Shown here in pieces: positions 56,177-64,000 of a stretch of DNA of 64,000 nucleotides. A program made the translations under genes and the position numbers. Each line of letters opens with the position of its first letter. Positions within the stretch are counted from its first letter, which is position 1. The notes under the pieces are model-generated. The model had not been told where the DNA came from, made no database searches, and was given only the letters and a program-made list of their open reading frames with translations. Source of the DNA: Taudactylus pleione (lineage: Eukaryota; Chordata; Amphibia; Anura; Myobatrachidae); NCBI GenBank assembly GCA_031769625.1, contig JAUIMM010000178.1, positions 26,779,501 to 26,843,500 on the forward strand, in the 5' to 3' direction.

Positions 56177-56439
56177 TGATTTTACCAGTTCCTGGCTGAA
56201 ACAGCTGTATGGAAAGTCCTCTGGCATCCAGCAGAGAGATGAATCAAAGCTGCAGCACTAAGCAGAAGGTGTCCACGGCTGCGGGGTTGATCCAGAGTTT
56301 GTCCGGGGAGAGAGTATATAATTAATCCAAAAGGTCCCAATGGTCTGGGTGGCATATAGTATGGGTCTCAATGCGTTTCGCTGGGCATGACCGCTCAGCT
56401 TCATCAGGAGTACAGCTATTTCAGCCAGGAACTGGTAAA
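56177..56439. repeat. Inverted repeat flanking the hammerhead-like motif
   Basis: TTACCAGTTCCTGGCTGAAA at 56177 is matched by the inverse TTTCAGCCAGGAACTGGTAA ending at 56439, an arm of about 28 bp. The right arm abuts the coding part. Confidence 0.8.
56365..56414 (-). ncRNA. Hammerhead-ribozyme-like motif of the Penelope element
   Basis: On the minus strand CTGATGA (56407-56401) is followed by a stem with GCTG and CAGC ends and then GAAAC (from 56379). CTC before and GAG after can form a short stem I, and ATT precedes it as a cleavage triplet. Penelope-like elements are known to carry minimal hammerheads. Stem I is only about 3 bp here, so activity is doubtful. Confidence 0.55.
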
Positions 56440-57055
56440 GTTGTACTGCCATTGATGATCTCATTTTCATTTGGTCCAGTGACTTAAGTAGTATTGATAA
56501 TTTTATGTCATATATCAATACAAATGAGTACAATTTGAAATTCACGTTTAAACAACATGAAAATATTATTGATTAAATTGATATTGTTCTTAGTAGTAAT
56601 AATGATAATGGAATTAACACAAAAACTCACTTCAAAGAAGTAGACGCTAATAGTTTTATCCCCACCATTAGTTGTCACTTTCCGGTTTGGCTTAAAATTG
56701 TAACTTATGCCCAATTTTTAATATTGAGGAAAAATTGTAGTAACGATGATCAATTTTGGTCTCAATCAGAGATGCTCATAAAAAGGTTTCTGGAGAAGGG
56801 CTATAACAGAGGGAAAATCATGGAAGCAGTTACGAAAGCCTCTAAGCTAAATAGAGAGGATCTTCTGAAGGAGAAATTGGGCCCTGCAAATGAGAAAGTT
56901 TTTACCATCAGACCATTTGTTACACAGTATAACAGAGAAAATAAACTGATTAATAAAATCTTGGTGCGCCACTGGAATATACTACAGAAGGACCCTATAT
57001 TAGGCCCTAGTCTTCCACCCAAACCAAGACTTGTCTATAAATGAGCTAATAATAT
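56440..57055 (+). pseudogene. Penelope-like reverse transcriptase, C-terminal part
   Basis: One frame runs AIDDLIFIWSSD (the catalytic DD of reverse transcriptase), NEYNLKFTFKQ, a TAA, then KEVDANSFIPTISCHFPVW, LRKNCSNDD, RFLEKGYNRGK, and finally HWNILQKDPILGPSLPP. The block order, DD, then SCH-P-W, then R-NC, then LEKGY, then WH-L—DP-LGP, matches Penelope/Neptune-type enzymes. The N-terminal two thirds are missing and one stop is present. The enzyme would prime on genomic DNA. Confidence 0.8.
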
Positions 57056-57069
57056 GAAGAGTATTTTAG

Positions 57070-57860
57070 CCCCCAGTAATTGAAAGCAGATAAAGAGGGT
57101 GAATCTACACTTCAGGTAGATAAACATTTCCTGGTTAATAGGAGGCCTTGTTTTCCCTGTAAGAAGTGCATCTGCTAAAAAATGTATGGAGAAAAATACA
57201 ATTGTATGGTCAAGGGAGGAAGGTAAACCTTATAACATCAGAGATATAATCACTTGCAATACAGAGGGCCTAATTCAGACCCGCTCGCGAGCGCTGAGGG
57301 CTCGCAAGCTGGTCGATGGTGCCCTAATGCGCATGCACACGATGGAGGGAGCTCCGTCGTGCGCATGCGCGAGACCCGCATAGCGACAGCCAAGCTGTCG
57401 CTATCTGTCTCGCACCAAAGGGGGCGTGCTGTCGATGGTGACTGACAGCACGCCCCCTTTGGTGGGCGTGCCGGGGGCGTTGCTGCCCAGACGGAGGCAT
57501 TCCCATGGGAACGCCTTCCATCTGGAGCCGGCCCCACTGACATCACTAGTGATGTCAGTGGGAGTGCTTTTAGCTCTGATAGAGCCAAAAGCACTCCTGG
57601 GCTTGCGGCAGCGAGACCCTACCGCAGGGTCTCGTCGCAAGCCCGATGGTCGCGATGGTCTTGACCATCGCAACCATCTTTTTAGCCGCTCGCATAAGCT
57701 GTGGGTGGTCACCCACAGCTATGCGAGCGGCCAAGAGGCTGCTCCATTTTTAGGTAGGAGGGCCCTGATTCAGAGTGAGCACTCTGGTCAGAGCGTCCGG
57801 CTCTGAATCAGGCCCAGAGTATGTAGTATACAGGATTACTTGTGGATGTGGTAAAGCATT
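57070..57860 (+). pseudogene. Penelope GIY-YIG endonuclease region, split by a MITE
   Basis: Upstream of the MITE the frame has RRPCFPCKKC, SREEGKPYNIRDIITCNT. Downstream it has EYVVYRITCGCGKAF. Cys pairs followed by Y-IRD-I-CNT and VVY-ITC-CGKA are the start of the GIY-YIG domain of Penelope-like proteins. The MITE and one AGA copy exactly separate CNT from EYVVY, so the frame was continuous before insertion. The coding sequence fades after about 57860. Confidence 0.75.
57266..57815. mobile_element. Hairpin-array Harbinger-type MITE, group B copy 5
   Basis: Ends GGGCCTAATTCAGACCC and CTCTGAATCAGGCCC, flanked by AGA on both sides (57263-57265, 57816-57818); 550 bp. It lies in the reverse orientation to copy 3. 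The foldback terminus is at the right end (CCCTGATTCAGAG near 57764). The same hairpin series runs backwards, including the perfect palindrome centred on ACTAGT near 57548. Arm sequences differ from copy 3 while pairing holds, for example TAGCGACAGC / GCTGTCGCTA near 57377-57402. Confidence 0.9.
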
Positions 57861-58560
57861 TAATAAGTGAATTTTTCATTTATATTAATTTTCCAACATC
57901 ATAGTTTATTGACCATTATTATAATTTTGAGAGTCAGCAGAACCACCATTAAAGGGGAACAATTAACATTTAATGCCATTTATATCTAATTACGGTCCTC
58001 AACAATATGGTTCTCGTTAAGTAGACTGTTACTAAGGTCAAAAGGAGAAGCTCAGTCTTCTAGAAAATGGGCACTGTTTGTTTACAGTTTATCCCCATTC
58101 ATCAATGGAGTACAGTCTGATCATGCTGCGCCCCATCAGACTTGAGTGGAGTCCTGATCGGGATACGAGCGAGGTCTAGGCTTAGTATTAGCATGTTCTT
58201 GAGTTATTTGGGCCGACACAAAGTTGGTAAAAATTAATCCCAGTGATTGATTCTGGGTGGATCCAGAAGTGGATCCACTTCACGGTTTAGGTAATATTAA
58301 GTTATTTCACAATATAGAGAGCTTTCAGTATATGCAGAACATGGGAGCTCATCTGGGGGTTACAGTACACTAATGCAATTTTAATAGAAATTGGTCTTAA
58401 TAGAAATTGGTCTTTTGACATTTTAAGAGGTCCAATTAGAGGAAGTGATGTCACTCCCTGGGAGGGTTAAAAGGCAGAGCAGGACAGCATACTCACACAC
58501 ATACAAGGAGAGGTGATGTCAGTTTGATCGTCCTGAGTAATCTCTGTAAGTACTATGCTA

Positions 58561-59208
58561 AATTCCCTATTTAGTCTACAACTAGGATCCTTTGATAAGA
58601 TTGATTTTGATTGTATAGATCTACTCTGCTGACCCTATTATATGGTATGATTGCTATGCTATGCAGAATCATATAGATGTATGTCTATATATGTCTATAC
58701 TTATTGCATCTATATAGATTATTTGTGTGTGTATATATTTATGTACATATATATATATATACATGATTGTATAGATCTTTTTTGCTGACCCTATTATATG
58801 ATAAGATTAGAATTATGTCATGCAGAATTGTTTTGATTGTACATTTTGAACTATGTTATGACATATGACTGTTACATTAGGGCGATAAAAATGAATTATC
58901 TCCACATTACTTTATGGAAAGCAAGATAGCTTTATCGTTGTCTGTGAGTCACTCTGTTAAGAATAATGACCAATCAGGTTGGCAGTGAGGTCCTATAGGA
59001 TTTAAGTTGCATGAAATGAAATATGTTATATTGATATGGTCCATTTAGGTCATTTTGGTTCCTGGAGATAAATTTGTAAATATATTCGATCACTGTGGAC
59101 GTACTACTTGAGTATCCCCAGGTTTGGTCATTGTGAGTTTCACACTAAGAGAAATAATTTTTTGGTATGTATTTACATGTTAGTAGTGTGGAACATATAA
59201 GTTTAAAG
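58561..59208. other. Unassigned AT-rich sequence
   Basis: TATATA-rich stretches with repeated GATTGTATAGATCT and GACCCTATTATATG blocks near 58600-58850 (two imperfect direct copies of about 180 bp). Possibly Penelope-related, but no motif proves it. Confidence 0.4.
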
Positions 59209-59433
59209 TAGGGGTGAGCGGGTTCGGATTTCTGAAATCCGAACCCCCCCGGACCCCTCCCGATCCGAGGCTGATCCGAGTCAGGCTCGACTTTTCCCAT
59301 AAGTAAAGGGCCGGCTGGCTCATTTCTTAAAGGGTGGTGTAACCCACAAAGTGCACTAGACTCCAACAAAAATAAAAATTATTTTCTGTGTTCGTGTGCA
59401 CCTTAGCCGCACGTATATATCAATATAACATAA

Positions 59434-59808
59434 ATGGAGGACCAAACTTTCTCCGATAAAAATAAAATAGGGAAAGATCAAGAACCACTTCCTCCTAGTG
59501 CTGTTGCTGCTGCTGGGAGTTGTTCATCATCCCAGAGAGGAAGTAGGAACACCACTACTTTTACAAAAAAATTGACCCTCCAACAGTCCTTAGCGAGGAG
59601 GATGAAGTACGACAGCAGTCATCCTGAAGCAAAATGTATAACTGAGGCCTTGACTGTTATGTTGGTGTTAGACGTGCATCCAGTATCCGCCATTAGTGCA
59701 GTGGGATTTAGACAATTGATGGAGGTAGTGTGTCCCTGGTTCCAAATCCCATCTAGATTCCACCTGCATCCTCAAAGCAGCAGCGACAAGTATGCGTCTG
59801 TCTGTTAA
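59434..59808 (+). pseudogene. hAT transposase, N-terminal remnant
   Basis: From ATG at 59434 the frame reads MEDQTFSDKNK, FTKKLTLQQSLARR, then CITEALTVMLVLD, VGFRQLMEVVCPWFQIPSR. A helical segment ending in GF-(Q/K)L(M/L)—P-(F/Y)-IPSR is the part just before the catalytic domain in ZBED-type hAT transposases. It then runs into repeated leader DNA and a stop, so the catalytic domain is absent. Confidence 0.75.
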
Positions 59809-59810
59809 AG

Positions 59811-59946
59811 GGTGGTGTAACCCTCGAAGTGCCCTCCACAAAAAATAAAAAATTCTTCACTTTTTTCTGTCTTTGTGAAATGTGTGGGCTGTAGCCGCAC
59901 CTGCATCCTCAAAGCAGCAGTGACAAGCGTGCGTCTGTCTGTTAAA
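59811..59946. repeat. Duplicated leader segment inside the deleted hAT element
   Basis: TTAAAGGGTGGTGTAACCC to TAGCCGCAC (59811-59907) repeats 59325-59411. CTGCATCCTCAAAGCAGCAG to TCTGTCTGTTAAAGG occurs both at 59764-59814 and 59900-59948. The copies sit exactly where the catalytic core is missing. Confidence 0.85.
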
Positions 59947-59949
59947 GGA

Positions 59950-60348
59950 TTACATCGGTGACAGCATCCAAGTAGGCATGTCAGACAGTCCGTACATGTA
60001 CTGGCAGGAAAAAGAGGCAATTTGGAGGCCCCTGTACAAACTGGCTCTATTTTACCTGAGTTGCCTCCCCTCCAGTGTGTACTCCGAAAGAGTGTTTAGT
60101 GCAGCCGGGAACCTTGTCAACAGACAGCGTAGGAGGTTGCTTCCACAAAATGTGGAGAAGATGATGTTCATAAAAATGAATTATCAACTCTTCCAGGGAG
60201 ACCAGCCTCCATAACATACAGAGGGACCTGTGGTGGTGGATTCCAGTGGGGACGAATTAATACTCTGTGAGGATGAGGTTGTACACAACACTGAAGAGGG
60301 TGAGGAATCGGTGAATGAGGAGGATGAGGACGACATCTTGCCTCCGTA
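59950..60348 (+). pseudogene. hAT dimerisation domain remnant
   Basis: The frame reads YWQEKEAIWRPLYKLALF, then SSVYSERVFSAAGNLVNR, RRRLLPQNVEKMMFIKMN, then after the plus-strand TAA at 60212 an acidic tail up to about 60348. SS-SER-FS-AG and L-P-NVE-L-F(I/L)K-N are the hAT C-terminal dimerisation signature. No ATG begins this piece in the element as it stands. Confidence 0.8.
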
Positions 60349-60971
60349 GAGCCAGTTTGTGCAGGGACAGATTAATTGCCAGCTTGTTTTGTGGGGGCCC
60401 AAACGAACCAATAATTTCAGCCACAGTCGTGTGGCAGACCCTGGCGCTGAAATGATTGGTTTGTTAAAGTGTGCATGTCCTGTTTATACAACATAAGGGT
60501 GGGTGGGAGGGCCAAAGGACAATTCCATCTTGCACCTCTTTTTTTTCTTTGCATTATGTACTGTTTGCGGCCTAGTTTTTCAAATTGCCATCCTGTCTGC
60601 CACTGCAGTGTCACTCCTAGATGGGCCACGTGTTTGTGCCGCCCACTCGTGTCGCTTAGCATAGTCATCCAGCTACCTCGGTGCAACCTTTTTTTTTACA
60701 TAAAAACACTATTGTGAGGTGTTCAGTGTTCAGAATAGACTGGAAATGAGTGGAAATTAAGGTTATTGAGGTTAATAATAGCATAGGAGCAGAAAAACCC
60801 ACAAATTCTGTGATTTTAGCTGTTTTTATGCTTTTTTTAAAAAAAAATACAGATCCAAAACACAAAACCCAGAACCCAAAACACGGAAGGGTGGTTTTGG
60901 CAAAACCAATCCAGATCCAAAACCAAAACACAAAACACGAAAAGTGGCCGGTGCACACCCCTAGTTTAAAG

Positions 60972-61960
60972 ATCTCGCACCACTATGAACTTACACCTGT
61001 CTTTTCTTGTTTTTATTAAGAAATACCCCTGATGAAGTCCTTTTAAGGACGAAACACGCTGGGTGTCATTGTGTTTCTTATTACCCAATTAGGGGATTGT
61101 CAATTTGGCATATTAAAAGGTGGGATAGTGTTTATCGAATTGTCCACTTCTTATTGAATGTACATTTTTTTATACAAGGTTTCATTCTAGATTGAACACA
61201 AGGAGGATTCCACTATATAAGGAGAGACCTTTGACTTTACCTCCAATGTTTTGAATCATGAAGTCCATTTAGAAAACATCTTCACACAAGGAATATCAAC
61301 AGTCCACTCTGTACAACATTGGTTTGGAACCAATTCTCAAACTTCATAATCAAAAAGACTTTTTATGCAGATTTTGAGTAATAGTTAATGAAAGTCTATT
61401 TTATGTAATACTGGTTGAGGACAGATTCGCAATTTGTTGTATTTAAAATTTGTATTTTCAAAATATAATAATAGTCAGGAATACTTGAGGAATTTTATAG
61501 CGCACTCTTTATTGTGTTTTGGAATCCATGTGTTAACCCTTCTAACAGGGGGTCTAGAAAGAGATGTAGCTGAGTGCTTTATAACATATTGTAAATATCC
61601 ATTGCTAATAGTTCAACATTTGGGTGCAAACTAATGGCATTTGTTCACTATATATATCTATACATTATATATATATATATATATATTTTACAAAATGACA
61701 ACCAGCACACACTGTATGTTTGCAGTTCAGGCTATGCCTGGGGTGATCACCTCAATGGTACTCAGCGAATAACATATCTATATCCAAAATCGAGTTCACT
61801 CACCAGGGCTTCTCTTCAAAGTGTAAAAACACCTACTTTAATGGTCACAACATTGGTGCAGTAATCAAGAGAGTCAATATTTCGACTGCAGAAACATGGT
61901 CTTTTTCAAGACACCACCAGTGCATAGAGGACAGGACACACAACTCACATACTCCCCAGT
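60972..61960. mobile_element. Penelope-like fragments with hammerhead-like motifs
   Basis: A plus-strand hammerhead-like motif lies at 61023-61066. A (TA)n run lies near 61660-61690. After it, a minus-strand motif (61912-61870) has CTTGAAAAAGACC, then GTCGAAATATTG, in the same layout with a degraded core. The sequence around 61790 (GAGTTCACTCACCAGG) matches the type of flank seen at 43340. These appear to be two Penelope leader fragments in opposite orientation. Confidence 0.55.
61023..61066 (+). ncRNA. Hammerhead-ribozyme-like motif, plus strand
   Basis: ATACCC (61023-61028), then CTGATGA (61029-61035), stem II GTCC-TTTTAA-GGAC (61037-61050), GAAA (61051-61054), CACGCT, then GGGTGT (61061-61066). 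ATACCC and GGGTGT pair over six positions with one wobble to form stem I. The core boxes are exact. The expected NUH cleavage triplet reads GCT here, which predicts weak or no cleavage. Confidence 0.65.
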
Positions 61961-62230
61961 CCCCCTCTCCGCATTACATAATATGTAGTTTGCTCGACTT
62001 CTGGTTGCATGGAACGCAAACCGGAAGCGCAGACCACTGTGGTCCCGCTAAGTGACCAGTGTGACCAGCCGAGTTCCTCAGAGATTACAGCGTCAGGCAG
62101 ATCATACGACTTCCAGTTGCTTGGAATGCAAACCAGAAGTGTTAACCTGCGTGCCACAGCGATGTGGGCTTGGTTGATTATGTGTAACACTGCAGCACAG
62201 GCCACATAACTTCCTGTTGCTTGGAACACA
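61961..62230. other. Probable Penelope-associated flank
   Basis: Two related blocks, ACTTCTGGTTGCATGGAACGCAAACC near 62000 and ACTTCCAGTTGCTTGGAATGCAAACC near 62108, repeat imperfectly, with a third start near 62210. The function is unknown. Harbinger copy 3 interrupts the third block. Confidence 0.5.
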
Positions 62231-62922
62231 GGGCCTGATTCAGAGCCGGACGCAAGTGGCCGTTCGCTCATCCGCCGTACGAGCAGAAATATTTAAATTC
62301 AAGTGCTCGCTCGTAAGTTCGCTTGTAGCTAATTTTCCGCCCCATAGTCTCCCAACCCCTCCTCTAGCTAGCGAACGTTCAAAATAGCGACCATCCGTCT
62401 CCTCTTTGGTTGCAGGGAACGCTCGCACAAGTCAATTCCGGAAGTGGCCCTGTCAGTTTTCGATTGCCTGTTATTTCATTCCTCAAACATACTTTAATCA
62501 TTTCATGGCAATCACTATATTAATTACCTTAATTGCTATTCACTTGTTTTCAATCCTGTTTTTTTTTTCATTGTCAATAAACTTTATTCTTGTCAGTGTG
62601 TGTCATTTGTACCGCAGAATATGTACGGTTTCACCAATGGTATTGTTTTTCGAATTTTAAGGTTTTTTGGAATGATACTATTGTTTTCCGTTGTTTTTTA
62701 TAGGCATATTTTAGTACTTTAATTTTTTTATTTAAATTAGCTTACGCATGTCACTGCATCAAGCCTATCATAACTCACATTATATTTGTGAGGCTGTAGG
62801 TCACATGACTCATACAATAACCAATAGAATGGTTCCTGTTAAGTTACAAAGTACATTAGCCAATCAAATTTTTTCTAGGGCCTTTATCAAAACTGTTTTG
62901 TGTAAAAAAAATCATTGCCATC

Positions 62923-64000
62923 ATGAGAGCCTCAGTGTTTTGTAGGCGTGAGCTCCTGGTCCTCACAGAGGTGATGGACCAGAGAATCACCCATCATCCT
63001 CCCCCCATCACAAATGTCTGCAAGCGGATGGCGCACGCGGAGGTGCGCTGCCGCCTGCGCTCCATCGGCTATAGCCAAAATATTGGCCAACTGGAGCGCA
63101 GGTGGTCGGATTTGCGCTGCCGAACCCCACGCCTGCTTGCACGTTTGCGTCTCCAGATTCTTGAAAGTAAGTGTTTATCTGTTTGTATATATTTTTTGTT
63201 TTATTTTTTTGTGGCCCTACCTGCGTGTGCATGTTTCCAGTATAGCCCTGTTTGTGTTTTTTGGCCTTACCTGCGTGTGCATGTTTACAGTATAGCCCTG
63301 TTTGTGTTTTTTGGCCCTACCTGTGTGTGCATGTTTCCAGTATAGCCCTGTTTGTGGTTTTTGGCCCTACCTGCGTGTGCATGTTTACAGTATAGCCCTG
63401 TTTGTGTTTTTTGGCCCTAACTGCGTGTGCATGTTTACAGTATAGCCCTGTTTGTGTTTTTTGGCCCTACCTGCATGTGCATGTTTACAGTATAGCCCTG
63501 TTTGTAAATTTTGGCCCTACCTGCATGTGCATGTTTACAGTATAGCCCTGTTTGTGAATTTTGGCCCTACCTGCATGTGCATGTTGACAGTATAGCCCTG
63601 TTTGTGAATTTTGGCCCTACCTGCGTGTGCATGTTTACAGTATAGGCGTGTTTTTGTTTTTGCTGTTTTCTTTTGTAAAAAAATATAAACAAAAAAGCAT
63701 TGTAATTAAATATGTTGGTCTCCATCATTTATGGGCTGAGTGGATAATGAGATGGCGCAGATGGGTGTCTCGACCCCTATCCCCCACTCCCACCCAAACA
63801 TCCTCTGCCCACTCTTCCCCAAATTCCCCCTCCACCCCAGACCTTGCCGCACGTCAGTCCCCTCCCTCTCCTCACCTTACCATCCATCTAACTTCCCCCT
63901 CCCCTCAAACCCCCCCTCTCTTTTCCTCACTCTCCACTTCCTCCCAAATTACACCTCCTCCTTCCCAGAGCCACTGGCCAACCTCTGAAGAGGAGGATTT
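62923..64000 (+). CDS. Third Harbinger gene, SANT/Myb-like protein 2, copy 3 (partial)
   Basis: Exon 1 is 62923-63166, 244 bp as in copy 1, with a GTAAGT donor. It encodes MRASVFCRRELLVL, AHAEVRCRLRSIG and IGQLERRWSDLRCR, an uninterrupted SANT/Myb-like domain. Exon 2 begins near 63737. Its frame R-P-L-S-P-T-P, then S/P/T-rich sequence and HWPTSEEED, stays open to the window edge. The acceptor AG present in copy 2 (TTTAG) appears as TTTATG here, so splicing may be impaired. The exon 1 pattern across three copies argues that this gene is a real, once-functional part of the element. Confidence 0.7.
63213..63655. repeat. Nine-unit tandem repeat in intron 1 of the third gene
   Basis: About nine units of about 49 bp contain GGCCCTACCTGCGTGTGCAT and ACAGTATAGCCCTGTTTGTG. 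The array fills most of the intron. Copy 2 has one comparable unit (near 37725-37755). It is not a CRISPR: units are contiguous with no spacers. Confidence 0.92.

Larger units (their letters stand above)
55610..58560 (+). mobile_element. Penelope-like retroelement remnant, split by a MITE
   Basis: A leader-like region with tandem repeats and a minus-strand hammerhead-like motif (to about 56440) is joined to the 3-prime part of a plus-strand Penelope-like reverse transcriptase (56440-57055) and a GIY-YIG region (57070-57265 and 57819-57860). A MITE lies within the GIY-YIG part. Downstream DNA to about 58560 is probably its 3-prime untranslated part. The opposite polarity of leader and coding part suggests two fragments or an inverted insertion. 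Confidence 0.7.
59209..60963 (+). mobile_element. Internally deleted hAT element
   Basis: Starts TAGGGGTGAGCGGGTTCGG and ends GGTGCACACCCCTA. An identical 8-bp GTTTAAAG flanks both ends (59201-59208, 60964-60971). It carries N-terminal and C-terminal transposase pieces but no catalytic core. The perfect target duplication and well-kept ends suggest fairly recent movement in trans. The target is a Penelope-like region. Confidence 0.92.
62231..64000 (-). mobile_element. Three-gene PIF/Harbinger transposon, copy 3 (cut by window)
   Basis: It starts GGGCCTGATTCAGAGCCGG at 62231, matching the right terminus of the copy at 31375, so the element is inverted relative to copies 1 and 2. Only the end carrying the third gene is inside the window. 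The preceding trinucleotide is ACA; the other flank is outside. Confidence 0.88.

Overview
The window is repeat-rich intergenic DNA from a vertebrate with a large genome. An amphibian, probably a frog, is the best guess. The mix of PIF/Harbinger, hAT, L2-like LINE, DIRS, Penelope-like and gag-only Ty3/gypsy copies fits such genomes, but this is inference and nothing here fixes the species. I found no host gene exon, tRNA, rRNA or CRISPR array. Almost every coding-looking segment belongs to a transposable element.

Layout. 1-12.7 kb: diverged direct repeats, several short non-autonomous DNA transposons (MITEs), a hAT derivative with an internal minisatellite (3508-4774), a minisatellite split by a MITE (9.6-10.4 kb) and a hAT transposase relic split by a MITE (11.0-12.6 kb). 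12.7-16.65 kb: decayed DIRS-like tyrosine-recombinase element with a nested hAT MITE. 16734-23923: a nearly intact Harbinger of 7.2 kb. 24.1-27.7 kb: L2-like LINE. 27.7-28.8 kb: internally deleted relative of the DIRS-like element between 119-bp direct repeats, then a hAT transposase fragment. 31375-38757: a second, decayed Harbinger. 44065-50039: gag-only gypsy element on the minus strand with a MITE in one LTR. 51-55.2 kb: more MITEs. 55.6-62.2 kb: Penelope-like reverse transcriptase and GIY-YIG remnants, split by a MITE and next to a deleted hAT element, with hammerhead-like motifs. 62231-64000: one end of a third Harbinger, cut by the window.

The most interesting system is the large Harbinger family. 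Each full copy has a DDE transposase on the plus strand, a first SANT/Myb-like gene on the minus strand diverging from it, and a second, unrelated-looking SANT/Myb-like gene on the minus strand converging on it. The usual description of PIF/Harbinger is one transposase plus one Myb-like partner. In the first copy I can place exons and splice sites that give an open 364-residue transposase and an open 342-residue Myb-like protein. The third gene has exon 1 of 244 bp in copies 1 and 3 and 243 bp in copy 2, and in copy 1 its total exon length is out of frame by one base. Small elements with related termini are scattered across the window with 3-bp target duplications, so this family, or relatives sharing its ends, probably mobilised them.

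A second striking signal is structural. One MITE group (9775, 49145, 54081, 54671, 57266) and other families (7741, 52924, 39130) are built almost entirely from consecutive near-perfect hairpins. Between copies the hairpin arms differ in sequence while pairing is kept.
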